Source of the DNA: Halopseudomonas salina
GTDB taxonomy: Bacteria > Pseudomonadota > Gammaproteobacteria > Pseudomonadales > Pseudomonadaceae
Assembly: GCF_008641105.1 (NCBI RefSeq)
Contig: NZ_VTTI01000001.1
Span: 536,375-600,374 of the forward strand
Length of the DNA: 64,000 bases
Direction of reading: 5' to 3'
The position numbers and the translations under genes were made by a program. The notes under the pieces were generated by a model. It saw only the letters and a list, made by a program, of their open reading frames with translations, was not told the DNA's origin and searched no databases. Below, one piece after another: positions 45,914 to 55,422 of the stretch. The stretch's first letter is position 1; each line of letters begins with the position of its first letter.

Positions 45914-46804
45914 CTATTCGCCGCCAACCGCAAAGTTCGGCAGGCTGTCGACCGGCTGGGTGAAGGCGAATGGAATGGAGATCGTATCCAGCCCCACATT
46001 CTTCTGAACAACGAAGTGCAGGTGCGGACCGGTGCTGTTGCCGGTGTTCCCGGACTTGGCCAGCAGGGTGCCGGTGCGCACCCGCTGACCTTCGCCTACA
46101 ACGACTGAGCGGTGCTTGAGGTGCAAGTAGACACTCATGGTGCCGTCGTCATGCAGCACCCTGACAAAGTTTCCCGACGGATGAGTGCCGCGGCCGTTCT
46201 GATTGTTCTCGATCTTGACCACCACACCGGGCCTGGCTGCCAGGATAGGCGTACCCTCTGGCATGGCCACGTCGATAGCGTGCCGTCCCTTCGGTCCGGT
46301 ATGGCTATAGCGGCCCCCAGGGCCCTGCGTGACGCGGAATGGTCCGCCCTCCCAGGGCAATGGGTAATCCACCAGGGCATGCTTGGCGCGTGGATCTCCC
46401 AGGGCATGACGCAGTTTGTAGCTGTAACTGGGCGCACCGTTGCCTGTGGGGGAGAGCGTAAGCAGGCGAATGGTCTCGCGGGGCTGCAGAACCCAGCGCA
46501 CCGGTTTTTCCGGCACGCCAACAAGATTGCGTGCGGATTCGATACTCAGTTCCACTTCCACCGGAGCATACAATTCATTGTGCACTATGAGAGTTTCGCC
46601 ACCGGGATGCTTCTGGGTTGTGACATACACCTGCTTGTCGAAGGTTTCGACCATGGTGTCGGTAAAGACAAATACCTGTGCGCCCTTGACCTTCTGGTCG
46701 GTGTAGGTCACTACACCGTTGGCATCCGTGTATTTATAAATGGTGGAGGCAGACAGAATCGGGCTCGCCAACAACAGCGTCAGACCCAGCAAAAAGGTTC
46801 GCAT
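45914..46804 (-). CDS. M23 family peptidase with DUF4124 domain
   Basis: About 296 residues, exported (hydrophobic N-terminus MRTFLLGLTLLLASPILSAS). DUF4124 domain at about 22-60 (IYKYTDANGVVTYTDQK), a beta domain, then the LytM/M23 zinc peptidase (about 170-280): GRHAIDVAMPEGT with the first His and Asp ligands, and GPHLHF with the last. M23 enzymes cut peptidoglycan cross-links, and the zinc ligands here look complete. I prefer the ATG at 46804 over a TTG at 46813. Confidence 0.9.
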   Translation of the reverse strand: MRTFLLGLTLLLASPILSASTIYKYTDANGVVTYTDQKVKGAQVFVFTDTMVETFDKQVYVTTQKHPGGETLIVHNELYAPVEVELSIESARNLVGVPEKPVRWVLQPRETIRLLTLSPTGNGAPSYSYKLRHALGDPRAKHALVDYPLPWEGGPFRVTQGPGGRYSHTGPKGRHAIDVAMPEGTPILAARPGVVVKIENNQNGRGTHPSGNFVRVLHDDGTMSVYLHLKHRSVVVGEGQRVRTGTLLAKSGNTGNSTGPHLHFVVQKNVGLDTISIPFAFTQPVDSLPNFAVGGE

Positions 46805-46903
46805 CCTTTGCAACCCCTATGGTGAATTTTTGATCGATTCACAATCCTACCCGGATGTGTCGGTTCTGGCGAGCCGCACATCCGGGTTAGGTTCACTGCG
46901 GCG

Positions 46904-48094
46904 TCAATGTACCAGCGGCGCGGGTTGCAGCGAGTAGGTACGCAGGGTTGCAGCAAAATCCTGCAATGCCTTGATGCCGCTGGCCTCAGCCTGGCTGCAC
47001 CATTCCCGCAGGGCATGCAGCATGTCGTGGCCGTTGGCACTGGTTCGGGTCCAGATCTGCTGCAGCGCCAACCGTTTCTCGTAAATGATGCGCAGGCGCT
47101 GGCTGTGCTCAAGTACTTGCTGCAGGTTCTTCTCGTTATGGCTGTCCAACAGGCTGGTTTCACGACTGAGCAAGCGTTTGGCGCGGCGAAACAGATGCCG
47201 CACCGAATCATCCACCCGGTGCATCTCCTGGGCGACCAGAGGTTTTATCACCAGCTTGCGATATTGCGCCATGATCTGAAAGCGATTGTTCAGCACTGCC
47301 ATGGCGGTATCCATGTCCAGCGTCTGCTTGTCTTCAATCCGGTGGGCGATAGGTGCTGTGCGGCGCACCTTGGCCAGGCCCAGCAGGCTGAACAGACGTA
47401 TCCACATCCAGCCCATGTCGAACTCCCATTTCTTTACCGACAACTTGGCTGAATTGGGATAGGTGTGGTGATTGTTATGCAGCTCTTCTCCGCCGATCAG
47501 AATACCCCAGGGCAGTATATTGGTAGCAGCGTCGCGGCATTCAAAGTTGCGATAACCCACCGCGTGACCCAGGCCATTGACCACGCCGGCGGCAAATACC
47601 GGAATCCACATCATCTGGACTGCCCACACTGTCATGCCCAGTACGCCGAACAATGCGAGATCAATCAGTGCCATCAAGGTCACGCCGCCGATCGGGTAGC
47701 GCGAGTAGAGGTTACGCTCCATCCAGTCATCCGGACAGTTCTTGCCGTAGATACGCAGGGTCTCCTCATTCCGGGCCTCGGCCATATATAGCTCGGCGCC
47801 CTTGCGCAGCACGGTGGAAAGGCCCTTGTGAACGGGGCTGTGGGGGTCATCCGGCGTTTCGCATTTGGCGTGATGCTTGCGGTGAATCGCGGTCCACTCG
47901 CGGGTGTTCATGCCGGTTGTGAGCCATAACCAGAAACGGAAAAAGTGTTTCAAGGCGGGGTGCAGCTCGAGCGCACGATGGGCCGAATAACGATGCAGAT
48001 AGACAGTCACGCTGACGATGGTGATATGCGTCAGCAGGAGAATCACAGCCAGGATCTGCCAGCCGGATAATTGAAGTAAACCTTGGTACCACAT
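46904..48094 (-). CDS. Acyl-CoA delta-9 desaturase
   Basis: 396-residue membrane di-iron enzyme that places double bonds in fatty acyl chains. All three His boxes are present: HRYSAH, HRKHH and HNNHH. Four membrane helices lie in the first 200 residues. A helical C-terminal extension (about 290-396) with many Arg and Gln resembles the DesB type of P. aeruginosa. The frame is open to 48190, but the ATG at 48094 (MWYQGLLQLSGWQ) matches the family. Divergent from the fasciclin gene. Confidence 0.9.
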   Translation of the reverse strand: MWYQGLLQLSGWQILAVILLLTHITIVSVTVYLHRYSAHRALELHPALKHFFRFWLWLTTGMNTREWTAIHRKHHAKCETPDDPHSPVHKGLSTVLRKGAELYMAEARNEETLRIYGKNCPDDWMERNLYSRYPIGGVTLMALIDLALFGVLGMTVWAVQMMWIPVFAAGVVNGLGHAVGYRNFECRDAATNILPWGILIGGEELHNNHHTYPNSAKLSVKKWEFDMGWMWIRLFSLLGLAKVRRTAPIAHRIEDKQTLDMDTAMAVLNNRFQIMAQYRKLVIKPLVAQEMHRVDDSVRHLFRRAKRLLSRETSLLDSHNEKNLQQVLEHSQRLRIIYEKRLALQQIWTRTSANGHDMLHALREWCSQAEASGIKALQDFAATLRTYSLQPAPLVH

Positions 48095-48275
48095 GGATCG
48101 TTTGCACCTCTGTAATGAAACTTGAAGACAGGCTCGGCGGGTAACCGGTCCCTGATTATGGACCAGCATTGCCGGGAATAACACGACCACCAGTCACTTC
48201 GACCTTACAGGCCCATGGTCTGGCCTATCTGGTCACGAGCAGGTGTTTTCGGGTAAGGGCAGTGTGTAACTTGAG

Positions 48276-48303
48276 TTGTACAATTGAGACTATCCTGTAT
48301 AAG
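48276..48303 (+). promoter_or_regulatory. Promoter with TTGTACAA palindrome before the fasciclin gene
   Basis: TTGTAC (48276-48281), 16-base spacer and TATAAG (48298-48303), about 50 bases before the fasciclin ATG. The -35 lies inside the perfect eight-base palindrome TTGTACAA, which could be a repressor or MerR-type site. Confidence 0.5.
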
Positions 48304-48353
48304 TCATGTATTACTAATAGGGCAACCCACATAACGATCCTTTGGAGGATTTC

Positions 48354-48875
48354 ATGTTTGCATTTACTCAGAACTTCACTCGCAGTGCCCGACATCTCAT
48401 GCTGGCCGTCCTCGGCGCCGGGATGCTTGCAACTGTCCCAGCCCATGCCGATCATCATTCCGGTATGGCCAAAAAAGACATCGTCGACACAGCCGTCGAA
48501 GCAGGCAGCTTCACCACGCTGGTTGCAGCAGTACAGGCAGCAGGCCTGGTCGATACCCTGAAGGGTGAAGGTCCCTTCACTGTATTCGCACCTACCGACG
48601 AAGCCTTTGCCAAGATTCCAGCTGCAGATCTTGACGCACTGCTTGCCGACAAGGAAAAGCTGACGGCAGTCCTCACCTATCACGTGGTACCGGGTAAGGT
48701 AATGGCTGCAGACGTGGCCGGGCTTACCAGTGCTGAAACTGTGCAAGGTAGTGAGTTGAAGATTGATACCAGCAATGGCGTTATGGTCGACTCTGCCACT
48801 GTCGTCAAGACTGATATAAAAGCCAGCAATGGTGTGATCCATGTGATCGATTCGGTGCTAATGCCGGGCATGTAA
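48354..48875 (+). CDS. Exported fasciclin (FAS1) domain protein
   Basis: 173 residues: a signal peptide (about 1-31, ending VPAHA) and one FAS1 domain (about 40-172). FAS1 motifs: [35 protein letters not shown] (H1 box) and [11 protein letters not shown] with HVIDSVLMP (H2 box). FAS1 domains mediate adhesion or bind small hydrophobic molecules. Strong ribosome site GGAGG. It has its own promoter and terminator, so it is a single-gene unit. Confidence 0.92.
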   Translation: MFAFTQNFTRSARHLMLAVLGAGMLATVPAHADHHSGMAKKDIVDTAVEAGSFTTLVAAVQAAGLVDTLKGEGPFTVFAPTDEAFAKIPAADLDALLADKEKLTAVLTYHVVPGKVMAADVAGLTSAETVQGSELKIDTSNGVMVDSATVVKTDIKASNGVIHVIDSVLMPGM

Positions 48876-48895
48876 TCTGTTGTCAGGGCAGCAGG

Positions 48896-48920
48896 AGGCA
48901 GACTTCGGTCTGCCTTTTTT
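48896..48920 (+). terminator. Intrinsic terminator after the fasciclin gene
   Basis: AGGCAGAC, loop TTCG, GTCTGCCT followed by a run of Ts. It lies 20 bases after the stop codon. Confidence 0.92.
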
Positions 48921-49038
48921 ATGACTGCACCATACCTTTGTCTAGCCATCCGGTTGCCGCATTTCTTGATCCGTATCAAAACGTTATCCGTTACAGACCC
49001 TAGAATGACCGCCCTTGTCATACTTGCGGGAGCGGGTA

Positions 49039-50850
49039 ATGCAGCTACAGCGTCAACTTCCGCTGCGCTATAAATTCTGGGCGGTCAATGGCGTGGCTTT
49101 TTTCAGCATTCTGGTGCTGGTGATCGTTGCCATGATTCTCGAGCAGCGCAGCGTCAATCAAACCCGCCAGCAACAGGCTCACAGTCTGCTGCAACTATGG
49201 CATGGAGAGTCCGCCTTACACTTGGAAGGTCCGCTGCAACCGCTGATTTTGCGTCCCGATGCCATGGCGGGTGTCGAACGCGAGCTGCTCGACGCCGCTG
49301 GCCCGGAAACACGCTGGGTAGAGCTGGGCGGTTTCACGCTGTGGGGTATTGAGCGTCCTGTGGGTGCCTGGGTTCTGGGGAGGGCCGATCCGGGTGCGCT
49401 TGCCGTCCTGGTTAGCGGCAAATCCTTCCAGCAGATATTCCTCGAGCGAGCGCCGATCTATGCTCTCGCCGTCCTGGTATTGATGCTCGTCGTTCTGACG
49501 GGCTCGCAGCTACTGATCAGATTCGTCGATACCTATCAGAACCGTTTACGCACCCTGGCGCACTTCGATCCGCTGACCGGGTTGCCGAACAGGGTGTTGG
49601 CGCGTGACCGCCTTGAACATGCCAAGGACCGGATTGATCGCCGGGGCGGCTGGTTGGCCGTCCTTTTCATCGATCTGGATAGGTTCAAGACGCTCAATGA
49701 CAGCTACGGCCATGATTTTGGTGATCTGGTTCTGCAAGGCGTTGCCCAGCGCCTGCAGGAACGTTGCCGTAGCGAAGATACCCTGGCGCGCCTGGGAGGC
49801 GACGAGTTTCTTATGATTCTCGAGCAGTTGCCCAGTCCCGGCGCAGCCAGTCAGGTGGCACGAGGCCTGCTCGATTCATTGAAGGTTCCGCTGCTACTCG
49901 ATGAGGCTCGCGAGCTGTACGTCGGCGCAAGCATCGGTATCGCGCTCTATCCCAAGGACGGCAGCAATGCCCATGAGCTCATTCGCAATGCTGATGCGGC
50001 CATGTACAGGGCAAAGGCTCAGGGCCGCAATACCTATAGTCACTATCTGCCCTGTCTAACAGAGGAGGCAAGGGCTCGCTTCGAGCTGGAGCGTTCCCTG
50101 CGCGGCGCTCTGCAAAATGATGAGCTCAGGCTGCACTATCAACCCCTGGTCGATCTGGCCAGTGGTCGGTGTATCGGCGCCGAAGCATTGCTGCGCTGGC
50201 AAAGCGCCGAGCATGGCACTGTGGGTCCGGATCGCTTTATTCCGCTGGCGGAGGAGAGCGGGCAGATCGTTGCTCTCGGGACCTGGGTTCTGCACCAGGC
50301 TTGTCAACAGGCGAGCCAGTGGCGGCGCGAAGGGGTCCTGCTCGATACGATCGCGGTTAACCTGTCGCCTATCCAGTTCATGCAGCGCAATATCGTGCAG
50401 ATTGTTCGCGATGCGCTGGATATCAGCGGTTTGCCTGCAGCATGCCTGGAACTGGAAATCACCGAGGGAGCTCTGATGCAGCATATTGCCCAGGCGGAAG
50501 AGACGCTCAAAGCGCTGAGGACGCTGGGCGTACGCATCTCCGTGGACGACTTCGGAACGGGCTACTCCTCACTGGCGTACCTGCGTCGTTTTGCGCTGGA
50601 CAAACTGAAGATCGACAAGAGCTTTCTGGCTGGTTTGCCCGAGGACCCCAGTGACAGTCAGCTGGTTCAGACCATTATCGCGCTGGCCAGAAACATGCAG
50701 TTGTCGGTGCTCGCCGAGGGAGTAGAAACCGGGGATCAGGAGGTCTGGCTGCGGCAGCATGGCTGTGACCAGTGCCAAGGCTACCTGCTGGGTCGGCCCA
50801 TGGCGGCTGCAGCATTCAGTGATCATTGGCAGGCACAGCAGCGTGGCTGA
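49039..50850 (+). CDS. Membrane GGDEF-EAL protein
   Basis: 603 residues. Two membrane helices (about 17-38 and 137-160) enclose a roughly 100-residue periplasmic part. The cytoplasmic half has a GGDEF domain with intact LGGDEFLMI and an inhibitory I-site RSED five residues before it, then an EAL domain with GAEALLRWQ and [11 protein letters not shown]. Both activities (making and breaking c-di-GMP) may be present; often one dominates. The ATG at 49039 has GGGAG at six bases. The PilZ-like regulator at 16.7 kb is another possible c-di-GMP-linked gene in the window. Confidence 0.93.
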   Translation: MQLQRQLPLRYKFWAVNGVAFFSILVLVIVAMILEQRSVNQTRQQQAHSLLQLWHGESALHLEGPLQPLILRPDAMAGVERELLDAAGPETRWVELGGFTLWGIERPVGAWVLGRADPGALAVLVSGKSFQQIFLERAPIYALAVLVLMLVVLTGSQLLIRFVDTYQNRLRTLAHFDPLTGLPNRVLARDRLEHAKDRIDRRGGWLAVLFIDLDRFKTLNDSYGHDFGDLVLQGVAQRLQERCRSEDTLARLGGDEFLMILEQLPSPGAASQVARGLLDSLKVPLLLDEARELYVGASIGIALYPKDGSNAHELIRNADAAMYRAKAQGRNTYSHYLPCLTEEARARFELERSLRGALQNDELRLHYQPLVDLASGRCIGAEALLRWQSAEHGTVGPDRFIPLAEESGQIVALGTWVLHQACQQASQWRREGVLLDTIAVNLSPIQFMQRNIVQIVRDALDISGLPAACLELEITEGALMQHIAQAEETLKALRTLGVRISVDDFGTGYSSLAYLRRFALDKLKIDKSFLAGLPEDPSDSQLVQTIIALARNMQLSVLAEGVETGDQEVWLRQHGCDQCQGYLLGRPMAAAAFSDHWQAQQRG

Positions 50851-50894
50851 GCGATCCGGAGTCGCTCTGGCACCCATCCTGTTTCAGGTTCTTG

Positions 50895-52232
50895 TCATGT
50901 TTTGGTCAGCAGGTTCTCCTCATCGGAGGACCGTAGCTCAGCAGCCACCTGACGATCGATAGTGTTATCAGCAGCCACATCCTCCGCTCTGGTAGGTGTT
51001 ACCAGGGCAGGCTTTTGCTGAGCTGCTTCTGGGGGCCGGTCAGAGGGCTCCGTCGACCGCTCTATGGCCGACGGGTTGCGCAGGTGTATGCGGTAGATTG
51101 GCTCGGGCATTTCGATGCCGGCCTTGTCATACGCCGCCTTGATCTGGCGAATGGCTTCACTGCGGGCCTTGAGAAAGTCACTGTCGTGTTGATTGATCCA
51201 GGCCAGAAAACGCAGCTGTACGGTGCTGTCGCCCAGTTCCGCTACCAGTACCTGGGGCCCGGGATCGGCAAGAATGCCGGTCATGGCTTGCAGGGTTTCG
51301 ATACCCAACTGGCGGGCCTGCTGCAGGTCGAGATCAACCGATACGCCGACTACGAACTCCAGCCTGCGTAGCGGATTGCGCGTGAAGTTGGTCATGGCCG
51401 AGGTGATGATCATACTGTTGGGAATCCGCAGATGGTTGCCGTCGCGGGTCATCAATACCGTGTCGCGGGAGGTCAGCCTCACTACTGTCCCGGTGAAGGT
51501 ACCTACCTCGATAACGTCGCCCACATCGAATGGGTTGCGTGCACTGAGAAGCACCCCGGCAAGATAGTTTTCAACGATATTGCGGAAGGCAAAGCCGACA
51601 GCGATACCTGCAACGCCGGCGACACCCAGCATGGCACCTACCAGCGCGGTGGCGTCGAGTATTTCCAGGGCAATCAAGATGCCAAGGCCGGTGATGGCCA
51701 GCCGTACAATTCGTTTGCCCAGATTGGAAGCCAGTTCGGACAAGCCGATTCGCCGTAACCAGGCGCCCCGCGAGCCAGCCCAGCGGCCGAGCAACCAGAA
51801 AGCGACAACCACCACCAGCGCAACCAGTACGACTGGCAGCATCTGCACCGCTGCAGCGCCCATCTCCTGGAACTTACGGGTAGCCGGGCGCACGCGGGCG
51901 GACACATCGGTTTCCTCGGTGAGTCGACTCTGTACATGGATCACGCCCTCGACTCGATTGGCGATCCCTTCCAGTTCACGGGCAGAGCGTGCATTGGGTA
52001 CATTGCCCTTGAGCGTGACTACACCCTGCTCGACGCCCACCTCTATTGCTGCGCCGCCGTCGAGTGCCGCCAATACCGCCTGTAACCGTTCGCGAATGGC
52101 CGTGTCACTGGGCACATCGGTGACCTGAATGATTGCCGCGGTCTCGGCGCTATCCTGCGCCAGCGCCTGATTAACCGAGCCTGGTAGCCACAGAAATAAA
52201 CACAGGATTGCGTAAACAAGCGGTTTGACCAT
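50895..52232 (-). CDS. MscS family mechanosensitive channel with BON domain
   Basis: 445 residues. Signal peptide (1-25), BON domain (about 42-105; IEVGVEQGVVTLKGNVPNAR), membrane helices (about 130-155, 172-195, 200-225) and the MscS core with AVGFAFRNIVENYLAGVLL and DVGDVIEVGTFTGTVVRLTS, then a C-terminal acidic tail with many Pro and Glu. It would open under membrane tension to release solutes. The periplasmic BON domain may attach it to phospholipid or the outer membrane. No gene nearby is clearly linked. Confidence 0.9.
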   Translation of the reverse strand: MVKPLVYAILCLFLWLPGSVNQALAQDSAETAAIIQVTDVPSDTAIRERLQAVLAALDGGAAIEVGVEQGVVTLKGNVPNARSARELEGIANRVEGVIHVQSRLTEETDVSARVRPATRKFQEMGAAAVQMLPVVLVALVVVVAFWLLGRWAGSRGAWLRRIGLSELASNLGKRIVRLAITGLGILIALEILDATALVGAMLGVAGVAGIAVGFAFRNIVENYLAGVLLSARNPFDVGDVIEVGTFTGTVVRLTSRDTVLMTRDGNHLRIPNSMIITSAMTNFTRNPLRRLEFVVGVSVDLDLQQARQLGIETLQAMTGILADPGPQVLVAELGDSTVQLRFLAWINQHDSDFLKARSEAIRQIKAAYDKAGIEMPEPIYRIHLRNPSAIERSTEPSDRPPEAAQQKPALVTPTRAEDVAADNTIDRQVAAELRSSDEENLLTKT

Positions 52233-52351
52233 CGGATGTTCCTTGCTCTGAGCCTTGTGGGTGTATCGACTCCGTGTGGCCGGGAGTAGTTCATGCGGCT
52301 ATGTTATGGTCATCGAGTAACCTGTGTCGCCTACTACCCAACAGCTGACGA

Positions 52352-53044
52352 ATGATCATGCAAACCGATACCGCTGCAGCGCCAAACTTCACGCCTCTGA
52401 ACATGGACCGTTGTCTCAAGGTCTGTATCCGCCCCGGCGATCAGCGTTGGCAGGACGCTCCCCAGGCCCCAGTGCGGCGTTGGCCGCTGGAGCGCGAAGC
52501 TCCTGAAAGCGGCCAAGTGACCAGCCTGGTTGAATACCTGCCCAAAGCGCAATTCCCGCAGCATGAGCATCCCAATGGCGAGGAGATCTACGTACTTGAA
52601 GGTGTTTTCAGCGATGAGAGCGGCGACTACCCGGCTGGCAGTTACCTGCGCAGCCCGGCGGGATCGCGGCACAGTCCTTTCTCCGAAGAGGGTTGTCTGA
52701 TTTTCGTCAAACTGAATCAGTTTGCGCCAAAGGACAGATCCCAGGTACGCCTGCGCCCCACCGAGCAGTCCTGGGGCAAGCGCGCAGATGGGGCCGTCAT
52801 AAGCGTGCTACACCGTTTTGCCGGCGAAGAGACAGTGTTGTACAGCTGTGCCGCCGGCCAGGGCCTCGACTTGCCGGCTGGTCCGGGCGAGCTGTTGGTG
52901 CTGGCAGGCAGCCTGCAGAGCGCCGGGGGTGACCTGCCAGCATTGACCTGGCTACGCCATCCCGAGCTTGCCGATCACGGTCTGGCCAGCCGCGAGGGCG
53001 CCGTGCTGCTGGTCAAATCCAGGGCGTCTGCCAGCGCTCTCTGA
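52352..53044 (+). CDS. ChrR-like two-cupin protein without anti-sigma domain
   Basis: 230 residues with two cupin units (about 40-120 and 140-225). The first has HEHPNGEEIYVLEGVFSDES and a later His (SRHSPF), a likely metal site; the second is degenerate. It resembles the cupin half of ChrR, the zinc anti-sigma factor of ECF RpoE-type systems, but the N-terminal anti-sigma part with HxxxCxxC is absent and no sigma factor gene is adjacent. It may be a free-standing sensor or enzyme. The start may be this ATG or a second ATG at 52358. Confidence 0.78.
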   Translation: MIMQTDTAAAPNFTPLNMDRCLKVCIRPGDQRWQDAPQAPVRRWPLEREAPESGQVTSLVEYLPKAQFPQHEHPNGEEIYVLEGVFSDESGDYPAGSYLRSPAGSRHSPFSEEGCLIFVKLNQFAPKDRSQVRLRPTEQSWGKRADGAVISVLHRFAGEETVLYSCAAGQGLDLPAGPGELLVLAGSLQSAGGDLPALTWLRHPELADHGLASREGAVLLVKSRASASAL

Positions 53045-53045
53045 T

Positions 53046-53843
53046 TCAGGCAAAGAGCCAGATCAGCGCAATACCCAGAATGATCCGGTAGATAACAAAT
53101 GGCTGCATGCCGATCCGGTTTATGAATACCAGAAAGAAGTGAATGCACAGAAAGGCGCTGATACCGGACATCACCACGCCGCCGGCCATGAATGCCCAGT
53201 CGATAGGTACCGTGGCGTTATACAGATCCCAGGATTTCAGAGCGCAGGCGATAACGATGACCGGAATGGAGAGCAGAAAGGAAAACCGGGCGGTGGCTTC
53301 ACGGCTCAAGCCGAGCAGCAGCCCGGCTGTCATGGTGATGCCCGAGCGCGATGTACCAGGAAACAGGGCGAGCGCCTGCGCCAGGCCGATCAGCAGCACA
53401 TCCTTCCAGTTCATCTGATTGACCTCGCGCTTGCCCCGATGCCGCCAGTCCGCCCAGCTTAGCACCAGACCGAATACGATCAGGCCCGCTGCGATATACA
53501 GCGGTGACCGTAGCTGCTCTTCAATCGCATCCTTGAAGAGCAGGCCCGCCAGGCCCACCGGAATGGTGGCGAACAGCACGCCCCAGGCCAATCGCGCGTC
53601 ATCGTTCACCTCACGGTGGGTGACCGACCGTGTCCAGCTGACGGTCATGGCGATCAGGTCGCGACGAAAATACAGCACCACTGCACTCAGGCTGCCCAGG
53701 TGCAGGGCAACATCGAATGCCAGCCCCTGATCCACCCAGCCGAATAGCACCGGGGCGAGAATCAGGTGGGCAGAGCTCGAAATCGGGAGAAATTCGGTGA
53801 GACCCTGTATTACTGCCAGAACCAAGACTTGCAGCCAATCCAT
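53046..53843 (-). CDS. uppP: Undecaprenyl-diphosphatase
   Basis: 265-residue membrane phosphatase that recycles the lipid carrier of cell-wall synthesis; extra copies give bacitracin resistance. Motifs: GLTEFLPISSSAHL with catalytic Glu and the FPGTSRSG loop with Arg, among eight or so helices. Tail to tail with the cupin gene, one base apart. Confidence 0.95.
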   Translation of the reverse strand: MDWLQVLVLAVIQGLTEFLPISSSAHLILAPVLFGWVDQGLAFDVALHLGSLSAVVLYFRRDLIAMTVSWTRSVTHREVNDDARLAWGVLFATIPVGLAGLLFKDAIEEQLRSPLYIAAGLIVFGLVLSWADWRHRGKREVNQMNWKDVLLIGLAQALALFPGTSRSGITMTAGLLLGLSREATARFSFLLSIPVIVIACALKSWDLYNATVPIDWAFMAGGVVMSGISAFLCIHFFLVFINRIGMQPFVIYRIILGIALIWLFA

Positions 53844-53920
53844 GAAGAGCTATCCATGTGCGAATGTGTCAGGCGGCAATTAAACCATGCCAGGATTACT
53901 CAGGCGACTCCTCGAGCGGC

Positions 53921-55225
53921 TCAGAGAGGAGAATTTTCCGCCTGCTCGGGGAGATAGCGCAGCAACAGGCCGAAAGCTATCGAGCCTTTTCCCTGCAGAG
54001 GTATTCTCACAATGTGCCCGTCGCCCGGAGCGACCTTGATCGGCTGGTTCCGGTCATTGTGCATCAGGTCAAGCTTGAAGATATGGTTACCCTCGGGCGT
54101 CATGAGCTCCAGCTGGTCACCAGGTGCGAAGCGGTTTTTCACCTCGATGCGCAACCAGCCATCGACGGTTTCCAGCACCTCCCCTACGAACTGATGCCTC
54201 TCCATGCGTGAGGCGCCGTGCTCGTAATTCTGATACACCCCTGGCGGATGCCGACGATAGAATCCCTCGGTATAGCCGCGGTTGGAAAGGCTCTCAAGGT
54301 CGTCCATCAAGCTCAGGTCAAAGGGTAAGCCGGCAACGGCGTCATCTATCGCACGACGATACGTCTGTACGGTTCGGGCGACGTAGAAATGCGATTTGGT
54401 CCGGCCTTCGATCTTCAGTGAGTCCAGCCCCATATCGACAAAGCGTTGCACGTGCTGCACCGCCCTCAGGTCCTTGGAGTTCATGATGTAGGTCCCGTGC
54501 TCGTCCTCCTCGATTGCCATGGGCTCATCCGGTTTATCGCTCTGGTTGATCACATGGACAGGGCGGGCAAGCGGCTCGATGTTGCCCTCAGGGGTTTCCA
54601 CCGCTGGTTGCAGATCATATTTCCAGCGGCAGGCATTGGTACAGGCGCCCTGGTTGGCATCGCGGTGGTTGAAGTAACCGGATAGCAGGCAGCGGCCCGA
54701 ATAGGCGATACACAAGGCGCCGTGCACAAACACTTCAAGCCCGATATCCGGGCATTGGCGGCGGATTTCTTCCACTTCATCAAGGGACAGTTCACGGGAG
54801 AGAATGACGCGTTCAAGGCCCATCTTCTGCCAGAATTTGATTGTCGCCCAGTTCACCGCATTGGCCTGTACCGAGAGGTGTACCGGCAACTCGGGCCAGC
54901 GTTCACGGACCAGCATGATCAGGCCCGGATCGGACATGATCAAAGCATCTGGCCCCATTGCCACCACCGGTTCAAGATCGCGCAGATAGGTTGCAACCTT
55001 GCTGTTGTGAGCGGCGATGTTACTGGCAAGGTAGAAGCGCTTGCCCAGCGCATGTGCCTCAGCAATGGCTGCGGCCATGACCTCGGGGTTGTGAAAATCG
55101 TTCTCGCGGACTCGCAGGCTGTAGCGGGGCTGCCCGGCGTACACCGCATCGGCGCCGTAGGCGAAGGCATAGCGCATGGCTTTCAGCGTGCCGGCAGGGG
55201 CAAGCAGCTCTGGGGCGTTGGGCAT
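53921..55225 (-). CDS. trhP: tRNA 5-hydroxyuridine synthesis protein TrhP (peptidase U32 family, YegQ)
   Basis: 434 residues. U32 family protein that uses prephenate-derived chemistry to hydroxylate U34 of some tRNAs. Features: PELLAPAGTLKAMRYAFAYG, the U32 signature EVFVHGALCIAYSGRCLLSG, the iron-sulfur Cys residues in RDANQGACTNACRWKY, and a C-terminal beta domain. It is not a peptidase despite the family name. It stands alone, divergent from the cyclase gene. Confidence 0.92.
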   Translation of the reverse strand: MPNAPELLAPAGTLKAMRYAFAYGADAVYAGQPRYSLRVRENDFHNPEVMAAAIAEAHALGKRFYLASNIAAHNSKVATYLRDLEPVVAMGPDALIMSDPGLIMLVRERWPELPVHLSVQANAVNWATIKFWQKMGLERVILSRELSLDEVEEIRRQCPDIGLEVFVHGALCIAYSGRCLLSGYFNHRDANQGACTNACRWKYDLQPAVETPEGNIEPLARPVHVINQSDKPDEPMAIEEDEHGTYIMNSKDLRAVQHVQRFVDMGLDSLKIEGRTKSHFYVARTVQTYRRAIDDAVAGLPFDLSLMDDLESLSNRGYTEGFYRRHPPGVYQNYEHGASRMERHQFVGEVLETVDGWLRIEVKNRFAPGDQLELMTPEGNHIFKLDLMHNDRNQPIKVAPGDGHIVRIPLQGKGSIAFGLLLRYLPEQAENSPL

Positions 55226-55422
55226 GGTTGGGCTCCGTCAGCGGGCAATAAAAGGCCGCAAGGGTAGCCTCGCGGTGCTGGGGCCGCATTGATCAAGATC
55301 ATGTTTGCTTTCTGCAGATGCTCTCGGGTCTATGCCTCGCCAACAGCGGCAGTGATCTGGATGACCAGACTTGTGGGGCATGGCATCTTAACGACTCCAA
55401 CAAGAACAACAGGGTGGCTGCC

